Shown here piece after piece: positions 1 through 11,740 of a DNA stretch of 64,000 nucleotides. Numbering within the stretch: the stretch's first letter is position 1; each line of letters begins with the position of its first letter. Location of the stretch: positions 654,588 to 718,587 of the forward strand of contig MNCI01009412.1 of NCBI GenBank assembly GCA_015680685.1, read 5' to 3'. The position numbers were made by a program, and so were the translations under genes. Source of the stretch: Gnetum montanum. Lineage: Eukaryota; Streptophyta; Gnetopsida; Gnetales; Gnetaceae. A model generated the notes under the pieces. The model did not search any database, was not told the origin of the DNA, and saw only the letters and a list, made by a program, of their open reading frames with translations.

Positions 1-123
1 CCACTTCTTCACTTCCTCTTAGTGGTCCACCTCATTCATTGATTTGTTGACAATCATTGTGCCCTCATTAGGGAAACCAAAGAGATCACAAAAAGTGTAT
101 TCAATAACATCCAAAGTTATAGT
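1..123 (-). pseudogene. Antisense gene of element F, part of exon 4
   Basis: This is the left flank of element A. Read on the minus strand it continues the exon that resumes at 29571. The peptide contains FCDLFGFPNEG, which matches FCDLYGVLDNG in the copy of the same gene carried by A (about 16880-16950). At DNA level 55-123 also aligns with 16880-16955. The host element F was therefore split here when A inserted. The product is not recognised. Everything further left, including the gag and 5' LTR of F, lies outside the window. Confidence 0.7.
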
Positions 124-544
124 TGAAACACCACAAAAATTTACATGTTATAACCCATTTTCATGATGTAGCTTTCACCCCATGAAACCCAAGGTAAAAC
201 ATCATTGTAAACATGACGATTATAATCCATAGTGATCAATTTCACATACTTTATACTTTTGGAGCTCAAAAAATACCTCATGAATGGTCAAAACCTCATT
301 GCCCAAGTGAAAAAATCACCTAGTGTCTATATTTGAGCTTGGTGTGGTTAAAAATGCTTTTTGTAATTTCAAAAATGGTAATTTGATGAGTTTTATTGGT
401 TGTATACATTTTTCTATACTAGAAAAATTTGCAAGGGGGCAGATCTCATCTAGCCCTAGCCTGGAGAGGTGGGGAGCTTTCTCCCCCCAACACCCCACCC
501 CCCCAAGTGTTGAGGCTACATGCTCAACTTGGAAACCTTTCCCC

Positions 545-715
545 CTCAGCATGGAAGTTTCTCCCCAATGTGAAGGCTCCACCCTCAACATGGAAATTGC
601 ATCCCCCTAGCATGGAAGCCATAAAAGCCAAATTTCAACAGTTCATGTAGTCCAACATTAACTAGCCACTTCAGTAAGCATGGTGGAGAGCTCAACATGG
701 AAGATTCATGTCTAG
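545..715 (+). repeat. AGCATGGAA motif cluster in LTR A
   Basis: Five near-copies of (C/T)A(G/A)(C/T)ATGGAAG occur in about 170 bp, each preceded by a C-rich stretch. The same motif is the core of the tandem array at about 20300-23650 in the same element. In the LTR of element F the corresponding region instead carries TAATGTAGTCACC-type motifs. Confidence 0.6.
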
Positions 716-917
716 TATGGAAGGTGTGCTCCTATTACTATTTATAATAAATATAATGGCCATGGGGGCAAGGCACTTACTATATATGGTAACCCCCCAA
801 ATTTGGGCACCCATCTCACTTGAACGAGGTAGAAATTTGCAGCAATTTGTAGCCATTGTGTAGTCATATTATAGTCAAATGATAGACATTTTGCAACCCC
901 ATTCATGAACTAAGACC

Positions 918-924
918 TATATAA
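918..924 (+). promoter_or_regulatory. TATA-box candidate of LTR A
   Basis: TATATAA in the context of CCTATATAATTAGCC. The aligned positions are TATAAAA at 28814-28820 in the 3' LTR and TATATA at 40863-40868 in LTR F, so the site is kept in three LTRs. A second AT-rich candidate, TATTTATAATAAAT, starts at 739. Confidence 0.45.
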
Positions 925-1713
925 TTAGCCTCCAACACCATGTAGAGGTTCCATAATCTTTAAACAATTTAGTAATTTTTTGACATAGTTCAGCAACTAT
1001 TGGCATACATACACTTTTGCATACAAATTATTCACAATTCCACACTTGGGCATTCTCAAGCACATGAGAGTTTTTACAAGTTTCCAGACTTGTATTCTGT
1101 TGAACCTAGCATGGAAATAATGTGACTTTGTAATGTTGTAATCCCCTTTTGGGATTTGTAAATTTTCATGCTCCACACTGCACTCCTAGGACTTCCAACT
1201 CCTAGCATAGAGCATTAGGACAACTTATATTTTTTACACTTCTCAACCCCCACCATAGCTAACATTACAGATTTGAGATTGTAACATCAGAGGTTCGATA
1301 GCATTGGAAGTGGCAGGAAATCTAGATTGTGGAGTTGACTAGATCAACTTCAATGGACCTTGAACCCTTGTCCAAGTGAACCCTCCTACTACCCATTTAG
1401 GCGACATTTGTATGCATTTCTCTAACTTATTCTTTATATTTTCTCAATAAATTTTTATGTTCTGGATATTGTGTGTAAGATATATTTATTTATTTATTGT
1501 ACATTATTCAAATTTGTTAGTAGTTTTTACATTTAATTTCCTTATGATGTTTTGCACATCCCCCCAAGTCCCTGGTTGATCTATCAAATTGGCTAGGGTA
1601 CCTTATTCCTACATTTTTGTGGAGGCCCTGGGATTTAAAGTTGAGGACTACTATGCATCAAATCTATTAGTCTTCATTCTAGTGATTGACTTTTCTAGTT
1701 ACAATAGTTTTCT

Positions 1714-1730
1714 TGGTGTTAGAAGGAGGG
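1714..1730 (+). other. Primer-binding site of element A, tRNA-Leu-like
   Basis: TGGTGTTAGAAGGAGGG begins 7 nt after the LTR end. Most of its bases agree with TGGTGTCAGAAGTGGG, the complement of the plant tRNA-Leu 3' end as I recall it. Element B has the related TTGTGCTAGAAGGAGGG at the equivalent place (15369-15385). The tRNA assignment is an inference. Confidence 0.5.
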
Positions 1731-2759
1731 CCTCCACCCAATTTCTATGCCAAAATCTATTAGCCATATTGCCAACATTGTCTCTTAGCATTTGCATTTT
1801 TGCATCCAAGGCCTTGGAAATCCAATGTTGTCCTTACCCCCCTATAGTAGAAACCTCAACATGGAAGTTGTAAATAGCTTGGGTGCTAATCCGCTATGAA
1901 TTTTCAAAATAAAACCAATGTAGAAGCCTTAACAACCATTTAATTTTTGCTACAAAACCAAAATTGGTTACCACACCAACCAAACCTACCTTCCCCCCTT
2001 TTATGGTAAAAGTTGACAACTTGCCAAATTAGTTTTTGGAAAATATCAAGTTTTCATTTTGGCCTTCAAACTTTTCACAATCTCTCCAATATTGAAATAT
2101 GAGTGAGATTCCCATTATCTCATCCCCCTTCTTTTTTCCCCCACTGCCATACCCAGGGTGGAAGTAATTAGAAGGTCAGTGTGGAAGAGGCTTAACACCA
2201 ACTTCACTAAAGCCAACATTGTATGTTTAAATATTTTTCCCATATTTTTGTAGCCAAAACTCCCAAACGATCAGTGCTTTCCCTTTGTCCCTCTGATCAA
2301 AGCTGCAGTGTGGAAGTTACAGTTGTTGGTTGGTGGTTTTTCATAGCATCTGCTATGAATTTTTTAGCTTCAAATCCAATGTTGAAACCTCTTCCCTTTT
2401 TTTTTCTTCCAATTTCAATCTTTTTTAGCTTATAAATTTGTTGGTGTTGCCCTTCCAAAAATTACCAAACTTCCAGAAGTTAGCTTCTCCTTCATTTTTC
2501 CAAGTTGAGAAAGCTTGCCAAGACTAGTTTTTTGTGGAAGAAAACCAAAACTTTCCAATTTGGTTGTTAACCTTTCCCCCATCAATGTTGGAATAGAAGG
2601 GGTGAGATTTACATTATCTCATATCCCTTCTTTCCCTTCCCCCTACCATACCCAATGTAGAGGTAGTTGGGATGGCAACTTAGGTGAGGCTTGATACCAA
2701 TGTTTTCAGCTTTCTAATTTTTGGTAAAGGGGTTAAACCCCCTTAGCCTCACACTAGTG

Positions 2760-2760
<1 letters not shown>

Positions 2761-2794
<34 letters not shown>
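2761..2794 (+). repeat. (CT)n microsatellite
   Basis: 34 bases of uninterrupted CT run directly into the run of Ns, so the true length is unknown. Confidence 0.95.
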
Positions 2795-2888
2795 NNNNNN
2801 NNNNNNNNNNNNNNNNNNNNNNNNNNNNNNNNNNNNNNNNNNNNNNNNNNNNNNNNNNNNNNNNNNNNNNNNNNNNNNNNNNNNNNNN
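2795..2888. other. Assembly gap (N)
   Basis: 94 undetermined bases next to a simple repeat. The gap size may be nominal. Confidence 0.99.
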
Positions 2889-3115
2889 ATCATTTATAGC
2901 CTATTTTAATCCATTCTCAACACTATAGCCATGTCTTTCCACTAGTCCTAAAAATTTCCCCTCATCCTCTAACAAGCCATGAGGGTCTATGACTCCAAAG
3001 ATCCTTTCATCATCAAATGTAGGCTATCATTAAGGGTTAGGGGAGAGAATCCTGACTTTACTCCATAAATAAAGACTTTTATCACTACATTTGCACCAAA
3101 ATGTAGCCTAGCCTC

Positions 3116-4970
3116 ATGATTTCATGTGTGAATGTAGAGGAAAAAAGGAAATTTGAGCTCTTACATTGGGATGGGAAAGAGTATGTCCCTTCCCCATATG
3201 ACCAAATACCTCTAATCAATGTCTATGCTAGTATCCTAACTCAGTTAATTGTGATGGAAGAGAAAGATGACAAGCATATCTTAGAAGAAAAACAAGAGGA
3301 GGATGAATTTAGGGTAAAATGTAACCCCAAAAACATCCTAGGAGGATTGTTCCAACAAACATCCCCAAAGGTCACATCACCTTCCTCTAATGCTTTTGTT
3401 TTCTCTAAGGGCATGGTGCCACCATCTTCCACTCCTTCCTACCCTACCATGGTTGGTTCCACACCATTCATAGCTACACATCAAACTCAATCAACATCAT
3501 AGCCAACAATCCATAACACATCTATGCCATTTTCCATACAAGCACAATCTATGCAATCATCAACTATGGTTTTTACCACTACAAACCCATTAACTACCAA
3601 TGTGGGAGCTATGATGGAACCCCAAGATGCTCAAGGGTCACACATCATATTTATCCCATTTGTGCCTTAGGTATTGGCACAAACATCCTTTTCTTTGTTT
3701 GGCCCATAAGTCACAACCACGTTCTTCTATCTTACAACCCATAGCAAGGTCACAGGCCTTACAACAAATGTCACAACCCTATGTACAAACCCCACAACTA
3801 ATATGGCCATCACATGGCCTAGATCAAGCCTTCTAGATGATACAAGACTTGATGGAGGAATTAACAAGGCTTAAGACCTCTACCTCATAGACTATTAAGA
3901 TTATGTACTTCTGCTGAGATGATCCCATAAGTCCTATAGTCCCACCCTTAACACTTCCTCCTAGTGCTCCTATTCCCCAATTTAGCAAATACAACAAAGA
4001 AGGTGATCTCAATGCTTACCTTATTACCTTTTGATCTAAATTCTTACTCTTATAGTGATGGCCTCATATCATCATGAGGATTTTCTATATGTCCTTGATT
4101 GAGAAGGCACTTGATTGGTACCATGCATTACCCAGAGGATCCATATCCTCTTTGGAGGACTTGATAGGCTAATTTTTTAACTATTTCAAGTATAACTTCA
4201 AGCTTGACACCACACTAGATCACCCATGAAGATCAAGCAAGGACCCCTTGAGCCTATGAAAAAATTCATTCAATGGTGGAATAGACTGCTAAATGAAATA
4301 CTAGAGCCTATAGCAAAAGCCCACTTATTAGACATATTTAAGGGAGTAGTTAATGAATTCATTAAGTCCAAGCTCTACCACCTTGACCCACTATCCCTCA
4401 ACTAGGCATTTTCTCAAACTAAATATATAGAAGATGTTGTAGAGGCCAATCATGATCCAACCTACATAGCATACAAAAATTAACATACATGGAGAAACAA
4501 AGAGAAAAACAAACAAAAAAATACAACCATAGTAACTGTAACCAAAGAAACATTGATCATAAGCTAGGGGCCAAAGGCCAACCAACCCAAGGCCCCCACT
4601 AATGACCATAATTACCAATAATTAACCTCTAAGGTTGCTACATCGATAATAACCAGACCTAACTTTGAAAGAAAGGACAAATCCAAATATACTATCTTAC
4701 CTATGAAACCATCCATGTTACTAGACCAACTATTAAGGAGTGGACACATGCAACATAAAAAAATGACTAAAGCCACTCAAAAGAAACATGAGAGGTTATG
4801 CAAAATAGCAAAAGACCCCACTTGGGTAATAAAGGATCATCCCCAACTGTCTAACTACTTCAAATTAGATCATTTCTACCATTATCACCAACTATCAAAT
4901 CATGACATAGACTTCTACCTCATACTAAAGGATGACCTACATAGGATGATAGATAGGAAGGAGTAAGTCT
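3116..4970 (+). pseudogene. Gag of element A, broken
   Basis: Structural polyprotein that would package the element RNA. The N-terminal frame (3116-3502) contains LLHWDGKEYVPSPYDQIPL, which matches ERVHQNGQEYNPSLFDIIPL in the gag of element B. The capsid-type stretch at about 4085-4210 includes ALDWYHALPRGSISSLEDL, typical of plant Ty3/gypsy Gag (Retrotrans_gag family). Around 4250-4460 lies the FIKSKLYHLDP segment, also shared with B. The frame at 4703-4966 ends with the HYHQLSNHDIDFY-type nucleocapsid-like motif. It is broken by frameshifts and by TAG/TGA codons, so no full protein can be made. Confidence 0.8.
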
Positions 4971-5559
4971 TGGATGCTTCCAACCTAGTTTAGCCACAAA
5001 ACCAATCAATGCAAGTCTACAAAGACCCATTGAATGCTAATGATAATCTTTATGTTATTTCAACATTCAACATTGATGATTCTTAGAGACCTACAAGAGA
5101 GCCATTGATGATTTCAGTACCCCTCTATGATGAAAGGACTTCTTCAGCTTTGCATAGCTCAAGATCCCCCTTTGTTATAAAAGTACCATCACAATTGCCT
5201 TTAAGAAAACCTTTTGTCATCAAGGTACCTCAACCTAATATAACACAACTAGCCATAGCCCAAACAACTATGCAATGATCACCTGTGGTGGCCAATGCTA
5301 TTGCCTCTTCTCACAACCAAGGATGACAAGGATGACAAGCAGATAGAGGCATGAAAAGAAGTGGGCTCACTAAAGCCCACTCCCATTTTGGCTATACCCA
5401 TGACCATTTCTGCCCAACCCACTCCAACCAAGAAGCACAAGAGGACAACAAAGACCATAACTAGAATAATGAGGAGAAGCCTTAACAACGACAACCTAAA
5501 GTCAAAGTTTGCATTTTTGGGTGCATTGAGGAAGTGAAGCAAAATTGCGGTGACAAGCG

Positions 5560-6535
5560 CATGAACAATGATTAAAATTTATTGAGTATAATGAAACAAG
5601 TCAAGAAATCCTACAAGTAGAAGAATAAAACTTTAAGATTGTATGACCTCATCATGATTTCTGCCACACATCATGAGTCATTAGTCCAAATGCTCACTTC
5701 CATCACCATTAGTGAGGACATCCTCACTAACGAGGAATCCATCCATGCGGTGATGATTCCTTCCTCACCAAGGAAGGAGAAGTCAACACCATTAACATTT
5801 TGTGAGAGCAAAATCAAGGTTAATAAAAAAAATGGTAAAGTAACTACAATCCCTTTATTTATAACCATAAACATAGGATAATTTAAAGTACATTGGATGC
5901 ATTTTGATGACAAGGCCATAACTAACATCATCCCACACACCATTGTTGAATGATTAGGCTTAATTGAGTAGATACAACCTACAACCACCATAGCTCTTAA
6001 GTCCTTTAATGGATCAAGACTTTCTGGCAAGGGGTCTATCTCCTTGGATTTTATAGTAGGTAAGTAATTCCCCATAACTACCAATTTCTTGGTGGTGGAA
6101 GAGACACCAAGATTTAGCCTTATCCTAGAAAGGCCTTGGTTGGCTCAATTATGAATCATGTCCTATCCCATTCATCATAAAATTCACCTTCCTTATGAGG
6201 GATGTGAAATTATCATTCATTGTGATAATGCAATGCCCCTAGTTATCAACAATGTGAACATAGATCAGTGATATAAATTGAAGCTTTAGGAAGAATCTCC
6301 TAGCCATCAAGTCCAATTATCCAAAAGAGAGCAATGACTCAACAATGATAATGATAAGTAATGGGATGCATTATGGGATGAACTTCCATTTAGCATCATC
6401 AGCAAAGATGATCGACAATACAAGCTTGCGTAGAAAAAACCTTACACATTCTCTAATCTCACAAAGATTAGGAAGAATCTACACAAGTGAAGTAACCTTT
6501 CCATCCCATACCCTTATAACCAAATAGCCATATAG
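5560..6535 (+). pseudogene. Aspartic protease of element A, broken
   Basis: Homologous to the protease region of B. The frame 5639-5881 carries the pre-protease segment (ESIHAVMIPSS, PLFITINIG). The active-site region is HFDDKAITNII, where B has VDDGAATNV. The later ILERPWLAQL and YPIHHKIHLPYEG segments match the end of the Tat-type protease and its linker. The DDK reading replaces the expected D-(S/D)-G, so the active site looks lost. Coding similarity ends near 6535. RT does not follow; it appears only at about 24370. Confidence 0.75.
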
Positions 6536-7153
6536 CCTGACTTTTCTTTTGCAATTTTTTTATATCTTTTTATGCATTTTTGTTTTACTCTTTTTGCACA
6601 TAGCTTATGCATATAGCCTAAGTTTCTAATTTCATTTGCAATTTTACTTATTTATTACAACTTTCTTTACTTTTACTCATGTTATAAACATCAAAAATCC
6701 TTATAAACATATGTTTATTTTTCATTATTGGTCCACTAAGACCTTAAACTAGCATCATGGCTTGCATGGTCTTAAACTGGCAATGTCACCATAATCACAC
6801 AATATAACCTATGCCCATGATGGCCTAACACTAGCAAATATCTTGGTTATTATTATACTTCTTTTTTTTAGCCTATTATTGCATCAACTAGTCATTTAAT
6901 GTTATAACTAAAACATCAACATAGTCATTCTTGACATTCACAACATTTACAATGTTTACTACAACTATAGATATATAGCCAAAAATAAAACCAAAATTTA
7001 AATTTAAAGTTAGAATGTCCACAACATACATAGCCATGGCTACACTGTGTGGTAAAAGTGTCAAAAATAATCTATAACATAGTCTTGGCTAATCATAGCC
7101 ATCAACATGAAAATAAAATACAAATAGCCAACAAGCTAAGCTGATGAATGCTG
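6536..7153. other. AT-rich spacer after protease, with TTAAACTAG motifs
   Basis: No gene is seen. At 6728-6830 there are copies of a dispersed motif (ACCTTAAACTAGCATCATGG and GGTCTTAAACTGGCAATG) that recurs elsewhere in A, B and F. Confidence 0.5.
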
Positions 7154-9003
7154 CTAAGTGGCATCTAGAGGAGGAAGTGGTGGGTCATTCCTAACCTCAC
7201 TACTAGGGTCGCTAATGTCTCCTGAGGCCTAAAATGTAACAACAGATAGCCAATTAGTAACCCATAATAAAAACCATAGCCTAAAACAAAAACAAAAACA
7301 TAAAATACATCTAACCTCTAGAGATTCCAACTCCATTACATCTTGGGATAGAAGTGAAAGGCCTTCTTCCATATGATGGAGGATCTAGTCCTCTATCATG
7401 TTGACCCAATTAAAATCCCCAATATCAACACTAGAAAGGATGTTGGTCCTATCTATAGTAGTCCAAGTAGAAGGCTCCTAGGCCATAGTAGCTATGGAGG
7501 TCTCAAATGAAGTAGTGATAATCCAAGTAGTAGGGGATTAATCCACTATGAGAGTACTTTCAAAAATTTGATAAGCACTCTCTACCTGGATCCCTTGGAT
7601 GAATAGCTTTCTCTTGCACCATTCAACCTAGTCCTCCTTGAGCTAGTTAAGGTAGGCCCCATGATATGCCTTGTACTATCACTTGTGGGCCTTTTATTTT
7701 TTACCCCACTCTAGGACCCGCATGTAGTGATTCTTCTAGTCCTCAACCTTCTAGGAGATGAGGTCCATCTACACATATTATTCAACCATCATCCATAGGA
7801 CTACTACTTTATCTTGAATAACATGCTAGTAGCAAGCCCACGTGATCTTCCTAGATCACAACTTCCTTGAGTTAGTCACTTGGGCCTCCACAAAGGCCTT
7901 GTGGTCTTAGAGATCTCTAATAGTTTCCTATTTCCATTGAGTCATTTCCCTTAAGGCCACAACTTCCTCCCATAGGAATTCATTGGACCTCTCTAGCTCC
8001 CATGAAGATTTTTTGCAATACATTGCTAGATCACTAGCAGTATCATATAACTTTAAGGATATATTAGATACATCAGAGGAAAGCTTAGGCAAGGATTCAA
8101 TTTCCATGTCTCTATTAGAGTCCCACTCCATAGAAGGCACTACACAAGCATGAAATATAATCATAAACATAATGCACAATCTAAGATGACCATAACATAA
8201 GCACAACCTATGACATGGCCAAACAACTAAGGCACATAAAATGAAGTCCTTACATATCTCAAGTGCAACCAATTGTAACCGATTGATGATGTCCTTAGCC
8301 ATCCGACACATGAACTCCACCTTGTCTAGAGTCTTCATCCATGGTTTCACACAAAACTTAGGGACATGTGCTTGCACGGGTGGCTTAGGAACTACCATAA
8401 GCATAATAATCATCGAATGGTTAGGATGAAAACCAAAATTAAACTATAAGTTATAATGAAAATATTAAGGCATAAGCATACTTGGCTCCTCCTCCTCTTC
8501 CTCCTTTAGGATGATGATGGGGGATGTACCTAGCACCACCTCACCGAATAAGACATCTAAATCATTCTTCAACCATAGGTTGCTTTAGAAGTGCCTCTTC
8601 TACACACTTTTGTTCTACCTCCATGATAGCTTGGGCTCTCATAGCTTGATGTTTTCCTACAACCATATCACATAGAAAACTAGTTAACACATGAAACCAT
8701 AAAGTAGCCATAAACTTTAAAACATGAAATAACCAAATTTAAATAAAGCATACTTGTAATTGCCTGCTATGATGGCCTATGCTTAAACTTAAGCTTCTTT
8801 GAGGTACATTGATCTGATACTAGTGGTGCTTCTATCATAGGACTTTTAAGTTTCTCTCTAGTAGCCCCTTTGGCCTCCCTATGTAGTCATTTGGCCTCCT
8901 AGATGATATCTAGGATCATGAGAGGATCCTCATCATCTGTGTTATCAAGAGACTCAAACTGCATGACATTAACATCATTAGTGGTAATGGATAACATATC
9001 ATC
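7154..9003 (-). pseudogene. Antisense gene carried by element A: end of exon 4 and exons 5-8
   Basis: Minus-strand exons were inferred from GT-AG borders: 8754-9003 (end of exon 4), 8482-8656, 8254-8391, 7316-8139 and 7154-7228 (stop TAG). Introns are 8657-8753, 8392-8481, 8140-8253 and 7229-7315, three with good donors (GTATGC, GTATGC, GTAAGG). Phases join correctly from 8754 to the stop: 1, 1, 1, 0. Peptides include KHQAMRAQAIMEVEQKCVEE, an EEEEEEP run, KTLDKVEFMCRMAKDIINRL and a coiled-coil-like ELERSNEFLWEEVVALREM; the end is DPPLPPLDAT. Damage is one frameshift near 8572 and several TAG codons, probably former CAG. The function is not recognised. The gene runs opposite to its host element. 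B (9004-16405) splits exon 4. Confidence 0.7.
8999..9003. other. Target-site duplication of B, left
   Basis: TCATC directly precedes the left LTR of B and is repeated at 16406-16410. Confidence 0.85.
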
Positions 9004-9656
9004 TATTGCAACAGAAAACGTTGATGACTAGAAACACCAAGAAGTCTCCAGGTGAAATAGTTTAAACCCTGAATTCATGTGAGGGTCGTGCTGGATAAAA
9101 TGGAAATGGGGTGCCCTAAATGATTTGGTCGATCAGATAGGGACTTAACCGATGTACAATAACCCTTTTGCAAACGATGATCTTAAATGGAACACCTTGT
9201 GGTAAAATAAAAGAAAATGTAATATGCATAGCAGTAGAAATGTGCTAAAGCATGTAATAGGGTAGTGGACATGATTGAACACTTAACAATGTAAAAAAAA
9301 ATGATAAATGCTATAATCAGTCAAACAGAGAGTTTGAATAGAAAGATGGACTACCCTGAAAAGGGGTTACAAATATACAAAGTGTACAATAGGCATAGTA
9401 GGAGTGAAGTAATAGTCTCAATGGTGTCAGGCTGTGAGATCTAGTGCTCACTATGATAAACTGTGCCTCCTGGGTCAGCTGTCGCAATGTACCATGCAAT
9501 GTAGTTGTGCCTCTTTGTCGGTGTGATGTGCTTTGGGTCTCATTCACCCATGGAGCTAAGTGCTAAGATGCCAAAATTACCAAATGCCTTGCTAGTGAAG
9601 AATAAAAGGAAGCCTCCCCTCTTTTTTCCTCTTCTAAAAAAAAGAGGTTGCAGAGG

Positions 9657-9664
9657 TATTTATA
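9657..9664 (-). promoter_or_regulatory. TATA box of left LTR B
   Basis: The minus strand reads CCCTATAAATACCTCTGC. The same site is at 16045-16052 in the other LTR. In the duplicated LTR a TATA box here would drive sense transcription of B. Confidence 0.65.
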
Positions 9665-9719
9665 GGGCTAGGGTCAACCCAAAAATGTGGATCAGGTGCC
9701 ACATGGCAGTGCGATAGGT

Positions 9720-10010
9720 AACTACATGTAACAACACGTAACAACGTGTAACAATACATAACAACATGTAACAATGTAGTATGGTGCTACACTATGCTAC
9801 ATAGTAGCGTAGTAGCACGTAATAGCGCATAACAATGTAGCGTAACAAGGTGCTATGCTATGCAGAGTAGCAGGGTGCTACGCTAGACAGTGTAGCAGGG
9901 TGTTACGCTATACTATGTAGTAGTGTAGCAGCGTGTAACAACATAGTGTAACAAGGTGCTACACTATGCAACGTAGCAGGGTGCTATGCTATGCAGTGTA
10001 GCAATGCGTT
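9720..10010. repeat. GTAGC/GTAAC minisatellite in left LTR B
   Basis: Many loosely spaced copies of GTAAC, GTAGC and GTAGCA occur, together with their complements in GGTGCTACGCTA blocks. In the element's direction it lies between the LTR start and the TATA box, which is U3 promoter territory. The right LTR has a shorter version at about 16105-16330. Confidence 0.75.
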
Positions 10011-10074
10011 GAAAGTGCCATTGTTCTAACACTTAATCATATTTGTAGTCACGATGCTGAGACCCAAAATTTTG

Positions 10075-10152
10075 TGGTGTTTCAATGGCCCCTCTTTGTT
10101 GACGTCTAGAGAAGTGGCCTGAAAGACGTCGACAAAGAATTACAAAACACCA
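10075..10152 (-). promoter_or_regulatory. Polypurine tract and junction inverted repeat of B
   Basis: The minus strand has CAACAAAGAGGGGCCAT directly before the LTR start TGAAACACCA, a usual plus-strand primer arrangement. The LTR start pairs with TGGTGTTTTG about 70 bp upstream, and inner arms CTTTGT/ACAAAG and GACGTC/GACGTC extend the stem. Related stems are at 28014-28089 and 40010-40086. Confidence 0.7.
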
Positions 10153-11740
10153 TAGCAAACATGTCACCAACATCATTTTTTAGCACAAGATCAGATGTCA
10201 TTTTACCTTGCTCAAGAGTGTCATGAGAATAAGGTTATGTTAAGGGACAAGGGGTATAGGCAATGCTAAGGAGATAAAATTTAAATGGTGGGAACAAAAT
10301 GCAAATAGTGGATCATGATGTAAGATGCAAATTCAGCACGGCTGACGGTGACCATGGTATGATGTGGTTTTCCCTTGAAACATTGACCTCTTGTTGGAGT
10401 GTTTATGAGAGCATCAAAGTCCATCCAAGGATGAGCCAATTGCGAAGCTGCACTGTTGTTGATTTTCTTTTTCTGTGAGGCGAACCTTCTTTGGGTTTGG
10501 CTTACTATTGACTATTAGCTACAAGTTGGCCATTGAGAAGATGGGCTTTGTTTCCTAGGGATGATTCGTGTTACATCCACCTAGGCTTTTACCATGCAAT
10601 AGAGGCACCCCACAAGATGAATTGTGTTACATCAACCATGGGTTCAACAGTTGATATGAAGAGAATGCCATGTGTGTCATAGTGCATATGCATCAGAGGA
10701 GTGTGAAATCATGAGTATGGGGAGGTTGAGAGGATATTGAAATGAAGAAATAGATGTGCATAGGCTGTAACAGGGATGAGGGGGATGTGCACTCTTGAGT
10801 GGTTCAACTAGTCCAGTCATGCACATCAAAGCAATGTGATAACTTGTTGCTGCGATGAGATGCGCCTTTCCACGACCACCTCCAAAGCTTCGTCTTGCAA
10901 ACACAACTTAGAGGGGACAAGAAAATCACAAAACATGAAATGCAAGTGCAAATGGCAGATGTGAAGATGCTACAGGTGCTAGATGTGAAGATGCTGTGAA
11001 AGTGTCAAATGTTGTACTAGTTGCAAGTTCTCAGGAAGCCAGTGAAGGTGCCAAGGTGATGATGCTACAAGTGTTATGAATGCTGCACTAATGGCAAGCA
11101 CTCCAATAGAATCACTAGAATGATGGGAGGTGATGATGTTGTGAGTGCTCCCAAGGCAATGGCAAGTATTCAGATTAGATCAGCTACATGCCAGTTTAAG
11201 GTTCTGATAGACCCTGAACCTAGTTTAAGGTCCTAGCAAACCGTGATGTGCTAGTTTATAGTCCTAGTAGACTATTGGATGATAGTTTAATATCATAGCA
11301 AGTAGTGGATGTTGTGCCAGTTTAACGTCATGACCCAAGGATGAGTTGTTGTGTTAGTTTAATGTCATGAACCAAGGACAAGCTGTGCCAATTTATAGTC
11401 ATAGTGGACTAGCACTAACCTTGCTTGTGTAAGGTGTGATGATGCATGCATGGTCATGCTATGGGCCTACAAGATCCTACAAAAATCAACTAGAAATAAA
11501 ATAACATCAACCAACACCTATTGTAAACAAGGTTAAAATGTATGAATGAAAGAAACGAAATGTAATAAGTTATAGTTTTAGGCCATTCCGGGCCATAGAC
11601 TAGTTTAAGGCCTTTTTGGGCCATGTGTTTTTGCAGTTTTATGTTTTATAATCTTTATGTTTTTAGATGTAATGTGTAAGCTAAATGGATGGATGCATAA
11701 ACAAAGTAAAACAAATATGTAAAAAAATGAAATGCCTTAT
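10153..11740 (-). other. Non-coding 3' part of element B
   Basis: No protein similarity is seen on either strand. It occupies the place where RT, RNase H and integrase would be expected. It contains a minisatellite of AGTTTAA-NGTC-TAGCA motifs at 11185-11425 and further copies at 11575-11620. Confidence 0.6.
11185..11425. repeat. AGTTTAA motif minisatellite in B
   Basis: Six or more copies of (C/T)(C/T)AGTTTA(A/T)(G/T/C)GTC(C/A)TAG occur with spacing of about 35-45 bp. The reverse complement matches the CTAAGGCCTTAAACTAGCA motif in the spacers of A and F. Confidence 0.6.

Larger units (their letters stand above)
124..1706 (+). repeat. 5' LTR of element A
   Basis: Homologous along its length to 28080-29570. 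It starts TGAAACACCAC and ends at TTCTAGTTACAATA; the 3' copy ends TTCTAGTCGCAACA. The end position comes from where the two copies stop matching and from the equivalent ends in B and F. A cluster of AGCATGGAA/AACATGGAA motifs lies at about 545-715, and a TATA candidate lies at 918-924. Confidence 0.85.
1731..3115 (+). other. Untranslated leader of element A
   Basis: No convincing coding sequence. It contains a diverged duplication: 2100-2215 and 2600-2705 share ATTATCTCAT, a pyrimidine tract, CCATACCCA and GAGGCTT. It also contains the (CT)n tract and the assembly gap. It joins the LTR to the first gag methionine candidate at 3116. Confidence 0.5.
9004..10084 (-). repeat. 3' LTR of element B
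   Basis: Homologous to 15393-16405. On the minus strand it begins TGAAACACCACAAAATTT and ends GCAATA, so it shares both termini with the LTRs of A and F. It holds a TATA candidate at 9657-9664 and a GTAGC/GTAAC minisatellite at about 9720-10010. Confidence 0.9.

Noticed and set aside
323-650. Overlapping plus-strand frames inside the LTR of A
   Set aside because: The equivalent part of the 3' LTR (28290-28620) does not preserve the frames, so they are chance frames in U3.
5671-6084. 137-codon minus-strand frame in A
   Set aside because: Antisense of the protease region; its peptide mirrors the codons of the sense protease and has no support in B.
10677-10904. 75-codon minus-strand frame in the non-coding part of B
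   Set aside because: No similarity to pol or any known domain and no counterpart elsewhere in the window.
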